42,537 nucleotides of DNA from an uncultured Desulfobulbaceae bacterium (GTDB lineage: Bacteria > Desulfobacterota > Desulfobulbia > Desulfobulbales > CALZHT01), in the NCBI GenBank assembly GCA_945787445.1, contig CALZHT010000020.1:1-42537 (forward strand). The letters run 5' to 3'. The translations under genes were made by a program, and so were the position numbers. Shown in pieces: positions 34,956 to 42,537 of the stretch. Below the pieces are notes generated by a model. The model had not been told where the DNA came from and did not search any database. It saw only the letters and a program-made list of their open reading frames with translations. Numbering within the stretch: position 1 is the first letter of the stretch; each line of letters opens with the position of its first letter.

Positions 34956-35810
34956 ATGTTGAAAAAAATTACCATACTGCTTGAAATGATCAAGTTCGAA
35001 CACACTGTTTTTGCTCTGCCGTTCGCCTTGATGGGCGCTTTCCTGGCGCAAAGGGGAGTTCCTGATCCTGTGGTTTTTTGCTGGATAGTCTTGGCTATGG
35101 TTGGCGCTAGAACATGCGCCATGGGATTCAACCGCATCGTTGATCTTGAGTTTGACAGGAAAAATCCCCGTACCGTAAACCGCGCCCTAGCGGCAGGCAC
35201 GGTAAAATTGTGGGAAGCTTGGGCCATGGTGATTTTTGCCGCCATGTTGTTTTTTTTCGCCAGTTACAATTTGAATACACTCACCTTTATTCTCTCTCCT
35301 TTTGCCCTTGGTATGACCCTGCTTTATTCCCTCACTAAACGTTTCACCTGGCTGTGTCATGCAGTACTTGGCGTGGCCCTGGCATTTTCACCACTTGGTG
35401 GATATGTAGCGGTGAAAGGAGCATTTGCCGGATATCCATTTGTATTATCACTTGGAGTAATATTTTGGGTTGCTGGTTTTGATACAATATATGCCTGCCT
35501 GGATGCAGATTTTGATCGGGATGAGGGGTTGTTTTCATTGCCGGCTCGGTTCGGCAGACGAAACGCCTTCATGATCGCTGTTTTTCTGCATCTCCTTGCC
35601 TTTGCAATGTTCATCGCCACCGGGGTCTTGGCTAAGCTTAATTATTTTTATTACTTAGGCATATTTTTTACAGGATTTGCCCTGCTTTATCAGCATATCG
35701 TGTTGAATCCAAGGGATCTTTCGCGAATCCGTCTTTCTTTTTTCACCATGAACGGGCTTATCAGCCTGACTCTTTTTGTGGCAACTTGGCTTGCCTTGGT
35801 TATTTCCTGA
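34956..35810 (+). CDS. ubiA: UbiA-family prenyltransferase (mqnP-like)
   Basis: Attaches the isoprenoid tail to the aromatic acid of the pathway, in the inner membrane. The 284-aa protein has about eight membrane helices and the two Asp-rich Mg-diphosphate motifs: NRIVDLEFDRKNPRT (59-73) and YACLDADFDRDEG (179-191). By context it is the MqnP-type enzyme working on the futalosine-derived naphthoate. It is the last gene of the operon. Its stop TGA (35808-35810) lies within the left end of the inverted-repeat element at 35806-35998, so its last codon is next to foreign sequence. Confidence 0.93.
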   Translation: MLKKITILLEMIKFEHTVFALPFALMGAFLAQRGVPDPVVFCWIVLAMVGARTCAMGFNRIVDLEFDRKNPRTVNRALAAGTVKLWEAWAMVIFAAMLFFFASYNLNTLTFILSPFALGMTLLYSLTKRFTWLCHAVLGVALAFSPLGGYVAVKGAFAGYPFVLSLGVIFWVAGFDTIYACLDADFDRDEGLFSLPARFGRRNAFMIAVFLHLLAFAMFIATGVLAKLNYFYYLGIFFTGFALLYQHIVLNPRDLSRIRLSFFTMNGLISLTLFVATWLALVIS

Positions 35811-35998
35811 ATCCGTGAGCGTTCGTCAGCGGCCCGGCACCCCAAGCACTTCCTTCAGGGTGTCTGCTTCGGAGTTTCGCAGGCTTGCGTGCCTGTCTGT
35901 ACCTCTTTGATATAAAACAAGAAAAATCGAATTCGTTCCCTTCTCGTTTATGCGCTTTAAGGTGATTCGGCCCACTGACAAACGTTCACGGATTCAGG
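35806..35998. repeat. Inverted-repeat element between ubiA and pgl
   Basis: A 193-bp segment with inverted ends of 23 bp (35807-35829 against 35975-35997, two mismatches), core CTGAATCCGTGA and GTCAG. A looser match extends inward over about five more bases. Ends are unrelated to the MITE-like repeats at 10013 and 17641. It has no ORF. Flanks TATTT (35801-35805) and TGTTT (35999-36003) could be a decayed target duplication. It may also serve as a terminator between the convergent genes. Confidence 0.7.
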
Positions 35999-36026
35999 TG
36001 TTTGTATGACGTTACAAGGAGAATAT

Positions 36027-36782
36027 CTACTCGCAAAGATACCAGGAAAGTTTATGGTCGGCTGTAATACGGGCGGCCGGATAATGACCGGTGTGTTTAG
36101 GATCATTGATAATTGCTTCGGCAATATGCCTCTTATCCTCGCCTTGCACCAGGAAAACTACTGAACGGGCCTGGTTGATGACAGGGTATGTTAAGGTAAT
36201 GCGCGGTACATTGGGAGAAGTAGTTTCCAGCGGCATGGCTGTTGTAACCCATCTTCTTCTTTCGTTGAGAGCTTCGGTGTCTGGGAAAAGTGAAGCGGTA
36301 TGGCCGTCAATTCCCAGACCGAGCAAAACCAAGTCGAACTGCGGCGCTATTTCTACTTTTGGTTGATTCGTTTGTTGCGTACCTTGAACATCATTGAAAA
36401 ACCCGCGAATGTCCCGTTCATATGATGAGGCGGAAGCTTCGGGAGATTGCAGATTCGTTGGAATGGGATGCACATTATCCGGAGGAATTTCCACATGCGA
36501 CAGAAATGCACCGTTGGCCATGGCAAAATTGCTGTCCGCATGATCATGGGGGACAAACCGTTCATCACCCCAGAATAGATGGACCGCCTGCCATGGCATT
36601 TGGTCGGCAAAGGGATACCCTGCGAGAAGTTTATACAATAATTGAGGGGTGTTGCCGCCGGAAAGCACCAGGCTAAAAAAATGCTTTTTGGCTATCTCCA
36701 CCCTTGCCATTTTTAGGATCACCGCGGCTAGACTGCGGCTGCCTTCTTCAAGCGACGAAAAATTCAGAATTTCTTTTTCCAT
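36027..36782 (-). CDS. pgl: 6-phosphogluconolactonase (DevB/SOL family)
   Basis: Hydrolyses 6-phosphogluconolactone to 6-phosphogluconate in the oxidative pentose phosphate route. The 251-aa product has LVLSGGNTP (SGGNTP 41-46), HLFWGDERFVP (WGDERFVP 71-78) and LLGLGIDGHTASLFPDT, the family signatures. The frame stays open upstream to 36911, inside zwf, but family length and content point to ATG 36782, 31 bases after the zwf stop. The ribosome site is weak (a purine run is absent), so coupled translation with zwf is likely. Confidence 0.92.
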   Translation of the reverse strand: MEKEILNFSSLEEGSRSLAAVILKMARVEIAKKHFFSLVLSGGNTPQLLYKLLAGYPFADQMPWQAVHLFWGDERFVPHDHADSNFAMANGAFLSHVEIPPDNVHPIPTNLQSPEASASSYERDIRGFFNDVQGTQQTNQPKVEIAPQFDLVLLGLGIDGHTASLFPDTEALNERRRWVTTAMPLETTSPNVPRITLTYPVINQARSVVFLVQGEDKRHIAEAIINDPKHTGHYPAARITADHKLSWYLCE

Positions 36783-36813
36783 AATTTTTTGCAGGTATTT
36801 ATTTAGGTATATA

Positions 36814-38379
36814 TTACAGAATAAGTTGCATCCATTTTTCAGCCCGTTTCGGTCCCCAACTTCCGGACGCATAGGGATGAAGTCTTTCCCCTCTGTTTCC
36901 GCAGGTTTCACATTCTTCCAAAATAGGAGAAAGGAAAGACCAGGACTGTTCTACTCCGTCTTGCCGCCAGAATAGCATATGGTCGCCAAGAATGCAGTCG
37001 AGAAGTACCTTGGCATACGCCTCAAGTGCCGGCCCTTCAAATCCCTGTTTGTAGGTAAAATCCATGGTTACGGTGCGGAGACAAACCCTGGCTCCGGGGC
37101 TTTTGGTCTGGAAAGTGAGCGTAATTTCCTCTTCCGGATAAACACCGAAGGTGAGTCGGTTGGCAATGATATGCTTGCCGAGAACATTCTGGAACAGGGA
37201 ATGGGGCACTTCTTTGAACTGCACAACCAATTTCGTCACTTTCCTAGCCAACCGTTTACCTGAAACAAGGTAGAAGGGCACTCCCTTCCACCGCCAATTA
37301 TCGACAAATATCCTCATCATGGCAAAAGTTGGCACCAGAGAGTCGGGCGCTATGCCAGGTTCCTCTCTATACCCCGAAACATGGTGGCCGTCAATTTTTC
37401 CAGGGCCGTATTGGCCAAGGACAAGCTCTTCATCAAATTTTCCAACATCAAACGGTTTCATGGCCCGGAAAACTTTTATTTTTTCATCTCTGACCCGATC
37501 CGCTTCAAAGGAAGCCGGCGGTTCCAACGCGATCAGGGCAAGCAATTGTTTCATGTGATTTTGGAACATATCGCGCAGCACCCCGGCCTGTTCATAATAA
37601 CCGGCCCGATGTTCAACACCAAGCTGTTCTGCGGCGATAATGCCTATATAATCGATAAAGCTCCTGTTCCAAATGGGTTCGAATATTGCGTTGGCGAATC
37701 TGAACATCAAGATGTTCTGCACTGTTTCTTTTGCAAGGTAGTGGTCAATCCTGAAGATTTGGTGTTCATGGAAATCGGTATGAAGGATACGGTCGAGTTC
37801 AAGAGCCGAGTCTAGATCACTGCCAAAGGGTTTTTCAACAACGATCCGGGACCAGCCGTTTCCTTCCCGGCCTTCGCGGGAGAGCCCTGCTTGCCCTATC
37901 ATCCGGGACAATTTGGGATAGAGACTTGGGGGAACCGCGAGATAAAATATCCAATTACCTCCGGTGTTTTTTTCGCTATTGAGAGCGCGCAGATAGATGG
38001 CGAGTTCGGAAAAAGACCTTGGGGATTCATAGTCGACCTTGCGGTAATACAGATTTTCTGCAAATTTTTGCCAATCCCCCGGTGATTGCCCTGGGATATG
38101 TTCACAGGCGTATTTCATTTTTTTCCTAAAATCGTCACCGGAGAGATCTGTCCTGCTGCATCCCACAATATTAAAGGGGTTGGGCAGAGAATTGTTGAGA
38201 AAGAGTTCAAAGAGGGCAGGGATCAGTTTTCGGGCGGTGAGATCCCCGGAGGCCCCGACAATAATCAAAGTGCAGGAGGTAAGCGGCTCGGTAATGAGGC
38301 ATTTGCCGGCCGTGGGTTGTGATGATACTTCTTCAACTACAGCACTAAATTTTTTAGTTTCCAATCGAGTCTCATTCAC
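36814..38379 (-). CDS. zwf: Glucose-6-phosphate 1-dehydrogenase
   Basis: Oxidises glucose 6-phosphate to the lactone with NAD(P)+. The 521-aa product shows VGASGDLTARKLIPALF (nucleotide fold, GASGDL 42-47), VEKPFGSDL (from 181) and the catalytic RIDHYLAKE (210-218). Length is normal. The GTG start at 38379 has GGGGA eight bases upstream, and no better ATG exists nearby. It forms a tight pair with pgl. No 6-phosphogluconate dehydrogenase gene is adjacent. Confidence 0.95.
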   Translation of the reverse strand: MNETRLETKKFSAVVEEVSSQPTAGKCLITEPLTSCTLIIVGASGDLTARKLIPALFELFLNNSLPNPFNIVGCSRTDLSGDDFRKKMKYACEHIPGQSPGDWQKFAENLYYRKVDYESPRSFSELAIYLRALNSEKNTGGNWIFYLAVPPSLYPKLSRMIGQAGLSREGREGNGWSRIVVEKPFGSDLDSALELDRILHTDFHEHQIFRIDHYLAKETVQNILMFRFANAIFEPIWNRSFIDYIGIIAAEQLGVEHRAGYYEQAGVLRDMFQNHMKQLLALIALEPPASFEADRVRDEKIKVFRAMKPFDVGKFDEELVLGQYGPGKIDGHHVSGYREEPGIAPDSLVPTFAMMRIFVDNWRWKGVPFYLVSGKRLARKVTKLVVQFKEVPHSLFQNVLGKHIIANRLTFGVYPEEEITLTFQTKSPGARVCLRTVTMDFTYKQGFEGPALEAYAKVLLDCILGDHMLFWRQDGVEQSWSFLSPILEECETCGNRGERLHPYASGSWGPKRAEKWMQLIL

Positions 38380-38544
38380 CGGTAATGTCCCCTGTGTTTT
38401 TGTGGTCCATCAATCTCGATGAAATCCTCCAAAAAATAGATTGCTTGCTATTTATTTAAAAGCCATTAGGTATTATTGTAAAGGTACGTTGTCATATTCA
38501 TCGCTGTCAAGTTATTTAGAAATTCATGAAATAGAGGCGTATCA

Positions 38545-38613
38545 ATGAAAAACAAGGAAGAGTATAATTTTATCCGTTTCTTTTTCATGGGAATTTTTAA
38601 GGAAATATCGTAA
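38545..38613 (+). CDS. Possible 22-residue leader or small protein
   Basis: ATG 38545 opens 22 codons ending in TAA at 38611-38613. AGAGG at 38533-38537 stands seven bases upstream. The peptide is basic then aromatic (IRFFFMGIF). It lies in the 370-bp AT-rich gap between divergent zwf and the cytochrome gene, which otherwise holds nothing recognisable. Chance ORFs of this size are common, so support rests on the ribosome site alone. Confidence 0.2.
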   Translation: MKNKEEYNFIRFFFMGIFKEIS

Positions 38614-38759
38614 AGTAAAATCCTGTTGATAGGTAACTTAACCTTGCCCCTGTAAGCTATTTTTGCTATAATTAATTGTAAATTAATATATGTTTCTCCT
38701 TAATATTATTAATAAAGAATAATTGCTTTGGGCACTGTCCTGCCAGGAAGCTGATGATA

Positions 38760-39953
38760 ATGGATACCGATAAAACATATTTATTCTTTGTAATATTTTT
38801 TTATGCCTTCGGACTTTTTTTTGTTCCAGCCGCCTTTTCAGCGGTTACCGGCGGCACCTGCTCGGACTGCCACACTATGCACAACAGCCAAAACGGTTCA
38901 CCCATGGTGAGTGCAGGGGCCGGGGCACGGTGGGATGGTTCAAATCAACTCTCCGGTGGCTCTGATACCTCTCCGCAAGCCGGACTGCTGAGGACCGATT
39001 GCGTCGGCTGCCATAGCAGTTCCACCGCCAGTACCATTGTTTCGGTCGGCACCTTGGACATCCCCATAGTCTTTAATACAATCGCTCCAGTTAATCCTTT
39101 GGCAGGCGGTAATTTTTTTTGGATGTGGACGAGTTCTGACGATACTATGGGTCACAATGTTCACGGCATAAGCGGTCAGGACGGCAACCTTTCCCAAGCT
39201 CCGGGCCGGGCTGCAGGGCAGGGCTGCGCCAATAGTTGTCATGAGAGCCTTGCCATTGCAACTTCCTCAACAACATGTACTGGTTGTTCAAGTGGCTGGG
39301 GCAATGGCTGTTTAGGGTGCCATCATAATGTCAAACATCATGGAACCGATCCTGCAGTGGACCAGCCAGAGACAGCAGCAAGTGGTTGGTACCGTTTTTT
39401 AGGAGGGCCGCATCCGCCTAATCCTGGCGTAATTGGGATTGAGTCGGCAGATTGGGAACAAAATGCTTCGGATGCAAATCACAACGTATATCGAACCGAA
39501 GATGCATCAGTGAGTGATGCAACTCCACGCCCTATTAGCCGGCTTTGTACAAAATGCCATTTTGCTTTTCATTCCCCTGGCTTGGATTGGACTTTTTTAG
39601 GCACGCAATATAACAGTGGTGGATTTGGCGGTGATCCGTGGTTCAGGCACCCAAATGATGTGGTTATTCGCAATACTGCAGGTACCGAATATAGTCAGAT
39701 CGATGGCGTCCCGTACAATCCAACTGTGCCTGTCGGGAAAATATTCCCAGATGACACAACCCCCCCGGCATCGCCAGACGTAATTCAGGCAGGATCGGAT
39801 AGAGTTATTTGTCTGTCATGCCACCGTGCGCATGGAAGTGATCAATCTGATCTGCTGCGCTGGAATTACAACACCGGCATGATCTCCCATGCTTCAGGAC
39901 CGAACGATAATACCGGCTGCTTCTTCTGTCATAGGGAAAAAGACGACTTATAA
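38760..39953 (+). CDS. Secreted multihaem c-type cytochrome with seven haem-binding sites
   Basis: A periplasmic or cell-surface electron carrier (397 aa) with a signal peptide (hydrophobic core YLFFVIFFYAFGLFFV, cleavage probably after AFSA). Haem attachment motifs are CSDCH (34-38), CVGCH (81-85), CLGCH (184-188), CTKCH (263-267), CLSCH (351-355) and CFFCH (387-391), plus a CX3CH site, CANSCH, at 156-161. Linkers are Gly/Ser/Pro-rich, with scattered His residues for distal ligation. ATG 38760 has AGGAAG nine bases upstream and is preferred to ATG 38754. No porin, membrane reductase or other cytochrome is adjacent, so its partner is unknown. It is monocistronic, with a strong terminator. Confidence 0.9.
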   Translation: MDTDKTYLFFVIFFYAFGLFFVPAAFSAVTGGTCSDCHTMHNSQNGSPMVSAGAGARWDGSNQLSGGSDTSPQAGLLRTDCVGCHSSSTASTIVSVGTLDIPIVFNTIAPVNPLAGGNFFWMWTSSDDTMGHNVHGISGQDGNLSQAPGRAAGQGCANSCHESLAIATSSTTCTGCSSGWGNGCLGCHHNVKHHGTDPAVDQPETAASGWYRFLGGPHPPNPGVIGIESADWEQNASDANHNVYRTEDASVSDATPRPISRLCTKCHFAFHSPGLDWTFLGTQYNSGGFGGDPWFRHPNDVVIRNTAGTEYSQIDGVPYNPTVPVGKIFPDDTTPPASPDVIQAGSDRVICLSCHRAHGSDQSDLLRWNYNTGMISHASGPNDNTGCFFCHREKDDL

Positions 39954-39972
39954 ATTTGAATTAGGTTGATAT

Positions 39973-40021
39973 ACATAAAAAACCACTTTCCGGTTATGAG
40001 CTGGAAAGTGGTTTTTTATGT
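39973..40021. terminator. Bidirectional rho-independent terminator
   Basis: Perfect 19-bp arms (39973-39991 and 40003-40021) enclose an 11-base loop. The arms begin with A-rich and end with T-rich sequence, so both the plus-strand cytochrome transcript and the minus-strand synthetase transcript can end here. Confidence 0.92.
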
Positions 40022-40048
40022 CTGAATTATCGATTGAAGTAATACACT

Positions 40049-42238
40049 TCAGCCGCATGATCGATCCGGGTCGAGCAGGATTCTACAATCCGCTACCGAG
40101 CAACCTTTCCCTTGTTCATGGACAATAAGAGGATTGATATCAAGTTCCGCTATTTCAGGATTTTCCGTTGCCAGATAGGAAAGCCGCAGAAGACACTTTT
40201 CCAATTCTTCGATATCGCATAGCGCTGCGCCTCTGGCGCCGGTAAGCATGGGAAATGCTTTGATGGAACGGATCATGAAGCGGGCGCCGTTATGGCGGAT
40301 TGGTGCAAGCCTGAAACTCACGTCTTTAAAAATTTCAACGAAAATCCCACCCAGGCCGAACATGAGCAAGGGGCCAAAAACTTTGTAGCGGTTGATGCCG
40401 AGGATTACCTCAACGCCCGGTTTGGCCATTTGTTGTACATAGATACCTCTAATATCTGCTCCCGGCGCTTTTGTTCCAACCGCGGACATGATTGCGTCAA
40501 AGGCGGCAATGGCCTCCTCGGGTGTTGTAATGCCGACCTTTACTCCACCAATGTCGGACTTATGGACAATTTGGGGTGAAACAATTTTGAATGCACATGG
40601 CCCGAACTCCTTGACAGCTGCTGCTGCATCTCGGGAACTTGTGGCAAGTTTAGCGGACAATATCGGAAATCCATAGGCAGCAAGAATTTCATTCCCCTCA
40701 ACTTCTCCCAGATAACGGGTCCCTTGCCCAAGTGCTTTTTGAATGATTTTCCTTGTTTTCTCTGTGTCGGCCTCTAAGACCAGCTCTTTCAAGTGTTGGC
40801 GGTGAATCCACTGTGAATGATGGTATAAGGCGCTCATGGCCCTGGTTGCGGTTTCGGGGAAATGGTAATGGGGGATGCCGTTCTGTTCAAGAATTTCTGC
40901 GCCACGGGTGACATCCATCAGTCCCATAAAGGATGCAACAACAGGTTTGCCGCTTTTTTTCGCTAGGTTAGGGATCATGGCAGCGGTCTCTTCAATCTCG
41001 GTCATGGATTGCGGCGTCAGGATAAAGATCACCCCGTCTACGTTTTCATCGTTCAGAACAGCGGACAGGGCTGCTTTGTATCTGTCCGATTTTGCATCGC
41101 CAATGACATCGACGGGATTGCGAACACTGGCTGTGCTTGGCAAATGGCTTTGCAGAACTTCCGTTGTTTTTTCTGTGAAATTCGCCAGCTTCAAGCCGGA
41201 ATGGATGGTCACATCGGTCGCGATGATACCCGGGCCTCCGGCATTGGTGATAATGGCGATTCTGTTTGAGCGTGGTAACGGCTGGCAGCCAAAGGCCACG
41301 GCAAAATCAAACAATTCCTCAATGGTCTGGGCGCGGAAAACCCCTGCTTGTTGGAAAAGGGCATTGTAAACCGCTTCAGATCCGGCAAGTGATCCGGTAT
41401 GCGAACTGACCGCCGCCGCCCCTTCTGTAGTTCTACCCGATTTGATAGCGAGAATAGGGGTAGGTTTATCACCCCCGGTAACTTCTCTGACGGTTTCAAT
41501 GAATTCGTGCCCGTGGCGAAGTTCCTCCACATACATCATGATCACTTTGGTTTGTGGATCTTCATGAAGATAACGGATGAGCCCGAGTTCCCCCACATCG
41601 GCTTTATTGCCTACAGAGATGAATTTTGAAAATCCGATGTTGCGTTTGGCGGCAAAATCCAAAACCGCCGTACAAAGCGCACCGGACTGGCTGATAAAAG
41701 CGATGTTACCGGAGGATGCTTTGCGTCTTGCAAAGCTTGCATTGAGGCCGATTTGTGGGTCGGTGTTTATAACTCCAAGGCAGTTGGGACCAATCAGGCG
41801 GATCTTGTTTTCCCGGCAAACTTCCAACAATTCCTGTTCGAGTCCGGCGCCGTTAACGCCTGTTTCCCTGAAGCCGGCAGAAATGACGACCAGCCCTTTA
41901 ATCCCTTTGTTTGCTGCTTCTCTTACCACACCTGGGGCATTCGCTGCAGGAACGATAATGACACCCAGATCAACCTCATCAGGAATATCGGCAACAGTGG
42001 GATATGCGCGAACTCCGCAAACGGATTTGGATTTGAGGTTGACAGGATAGATAATCCCGGAAAAATTGGCCTCCAGGATGTTTGTGAACACGGCATGGCC
42101 GACACTTCCGGTTCGGTTGGACGCACCGATTACTGCTACCGAAGCAGGGCGGAATATGGCATCAAGCCCATCCGGTGAGGCGGATTGGGCCCGGTTGCAG
42201 GGATCACGATGCGTCTCGCCGGGATTGGGTGAAGCCAT
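40049..42238 (-). CDS. ADP-forming acyl-CoA (acetyl-CoA) synthetase, fused alpha-beta
   Basis: Interconverts acyl-CoA, ADP and phosphate with the acid, CoA and ATP, giving ATP by substrate-level phosphorylation. The 729-aa product has the CoA-binding Rossmann domain (SVAVIGASNRTGSVGHAV, 33-50), IGPNCLGVIN (149-158), FISQSGALCT, and the phosphohistidine SSHTGSLAGS (His280). An ATP-grasp domain fills about 500-725. There is no GNAT acetyltransferase domain, so it is not a full Pat-type protein. AGGAG five bases before the ATG supports the start. It follows the TPR gene by eight bases in one operon. Acetyl-CoA is the usual substrate, but other acyl-CoAs are possible. Confidence 0.93.
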   Translation of the reverse strand: MASPNPGETHRDPCNRAQSASPDGLDAIFRPASVAVIGASNRTGSVGHAVFTNILEANFSGIIYPVNLKSKSVCGVRAYPTVADIPDEVDLGVIIVPAANAPGVVREAANKGIKGLVVISAGFRETGVNGAGLEQELLEVCRENKIRLIGPNCLGVINTDPQIGLNASFARRKASSGNIAFISQSGALCTAVLDFAAKRNIGFSKFISVGNKADVGELGLIRYLHEDPQTKVIMMYVEELRHGHEFIETVREVTGGDKPTPILAIKSGRTTEGAAAVSSHTGSLAGSEAVYNALFQQAGVFRAQTIEELFDFAVAFGCQPLPRSNRIAIITNAGGPGIIATDVTIHSGLKLANFTEKTTEVLQSHLPSTASVRNPVDVIGDAKSDRYKAALSAVLNDENVDGVIFILTPQSMTEIEETAAMIPNLAKKSGKPVVASFMGLMDVTRGAEILEQNGIPHYHFPETATRAMSALYHHSQWIHRQHLKELVLEADTEKTRKIIQKALGQGTRYLGEVEGNEILAAYGFPILSAKLATSSRDAAAAVKEFGPCAFKIVSPQIVHKSDIGGVKVGITTPEEAIAAFDAIMSAVGTKAPGADIRGIYVQQMAKPGVEVILGINRYKVFGPLLMFGLGGIFVEIFKDVSFRLAPIRHNGARFMIRSIKAFPMLTGARGAALCDIEELEKCLLRLSYLATENPEIAELDINPLIVHEQGKGCSVADCRILLDPDRSCG

Positions 42239-42246
42239 ATGAACTC

Positions 42247-42537
42247 CTAATGATCGTGGTCCTTATGGGCTTCTATCAGTCCATCCAGCATTTCCCGCAA
42301 TGTCTGGCCATTTGGTGCCGATGCCATGGGATTTATAGCAAGAACTTCCTCCCAGGCCTGAATCGCACCATCTTCATCTTTGAGGTCATACAGGAGGACT
42401 ATCCCTTTGTTAAATCGGGACTGTTGGTGACGAGGATCGATTTTTGCCGCCTTGTCAAAAGATGCAACCGCTTCAACATATTGCCCGTTGCGGCGGTACA
42501 TGACCCCGAGATCGGTGAGCACATTGGCATTGTTTGG
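42247..42537 (-). CDS. TPR-repeat protein, N-terminus beyond the window
   Basis: The visible part (96 codons, cut by the window edge) has about two tetratricopeptide repeats: DLGVMYRRNGQYVEAVASFDKA and the following IDPRHQQSRFNKGIVLLYDLK. A short His/Asp-rich tail ends the protein (EAHKDHDH). The frame is open through the last base, so a GTG at 42522 is internal rather than the start. It lies directly upstream of the acyl-CoA synthetase on the same strand. Proteins of this type act as interaction scaffolds; no specific role can be assigned. Confidence 0.8.
   Translation of the reverse strand, partial: PNNANVLTDLGVMYRRNGQYVEAVASFDKAAKIDPRHQQSRFNKGIVLLYDLKDEDGAIQAWEEVLAINPMASAPNGQTLREMLDGLIEAHKDHDH

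Noticed and set aside
36783-36911. N-terminal extension of pgl into zwf
   Set aside because: The extra 43 residues are not pgl-like, and the family's normal start is matched by ATG 36782.

Overview
The window reads as a piece of the chromosome of a Gram-negative, anaerobic-type bacterium, most likely a member of the Desulfobacterota (Desulfobulbales-like); this is inferred from gene content alone. Pointers are a futalosine-type menaquinone operon, a secreted multihaem c-type cytochrome, an ADP-forming acyl-CoA synthetase, a DUF362 protein, a PEP-synthase/PPDK regulatory protein, and an envelope with OmpA/Pal lipoproteins, an OmpH/Skp-like chaperone and an outer-membrane barrel. Genes use ordinary Shine-Dalgarno sites with ATG, GTG and a few TTG starts. 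I saw no rRNA, tRNA, CRISPR array, phage block or intact insertion sequence.

Layout. 1-630: non-coding leader with a possible 59-residue ORF. 631-5114: envelope lipoprotein (OmpA domain), a tandem-repeat intergenic region, a membrane-anchored coiled-coil protein, a shortened nitroreductase, a small membrane protein and a GAF-like gene remnant. 5141-13009 (all minus): valS, a dGTPase-like HD hydrolase, a secreted beta-carbonic anhydrase, an ABC-F ATPase and a PilZ protein. 13205-17504 (minus): a complete four-gene carbohydrate ABC importer. 18014-19200: thiol peroxidase (tpx) with a near-consensus promoter, convergent with an outer-membrane barrel gene. 20024-24212: DUF362 protein, PpsR-type kinase/phosphorylase and alpha-glucan phosphorylase. 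24677-28324: Pal-like lipoprotein, OmpH/Skp-like chaperone, AmpG-like MFS permease and a second PilZ protein.

28685-35810 (plus) is the most coherent unit. A TetR-family regulator with a perfect 24-bp palindrome touching its start codon is followed, with very tight spacing, by mqnE, mqnC, an aminodeoxyfutalosine-deaminase-like amidohydrolase, mqnA, a UbiE/MenG methyltransferase, a UbiX-like flavin prenyltransferase and a UbiA-like prenyltransferase. Together they cover most of the futalosine route from chorismate to menaquinone; MqnB, MqnD and the UbiD-like decarboxylase are not in the window. 36027-38379 (minus) holds pgl and zwf of the oxidative pentose phosphate pathway, 38760-39953 a seven-site multihaem cytochrome, and 40049-42537 an ADP-forming acyl-CoA synthetase behind a TPR gene cut by the window edge.

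Structured repeats recur between genes: two related MITE-like elements with terminal inverted repeats and internal hairpins (10013-10221 and 17641-17881, the latter with a 5-bp target duplication), a third element with unrelated 23-bp inverted ends that appears to supply the stop codon of the ubiA-like gene (35806-35998), a 45-bp tandem repeat (2578-2693) and a long hairpin built from 16-bp units (19800-19950).
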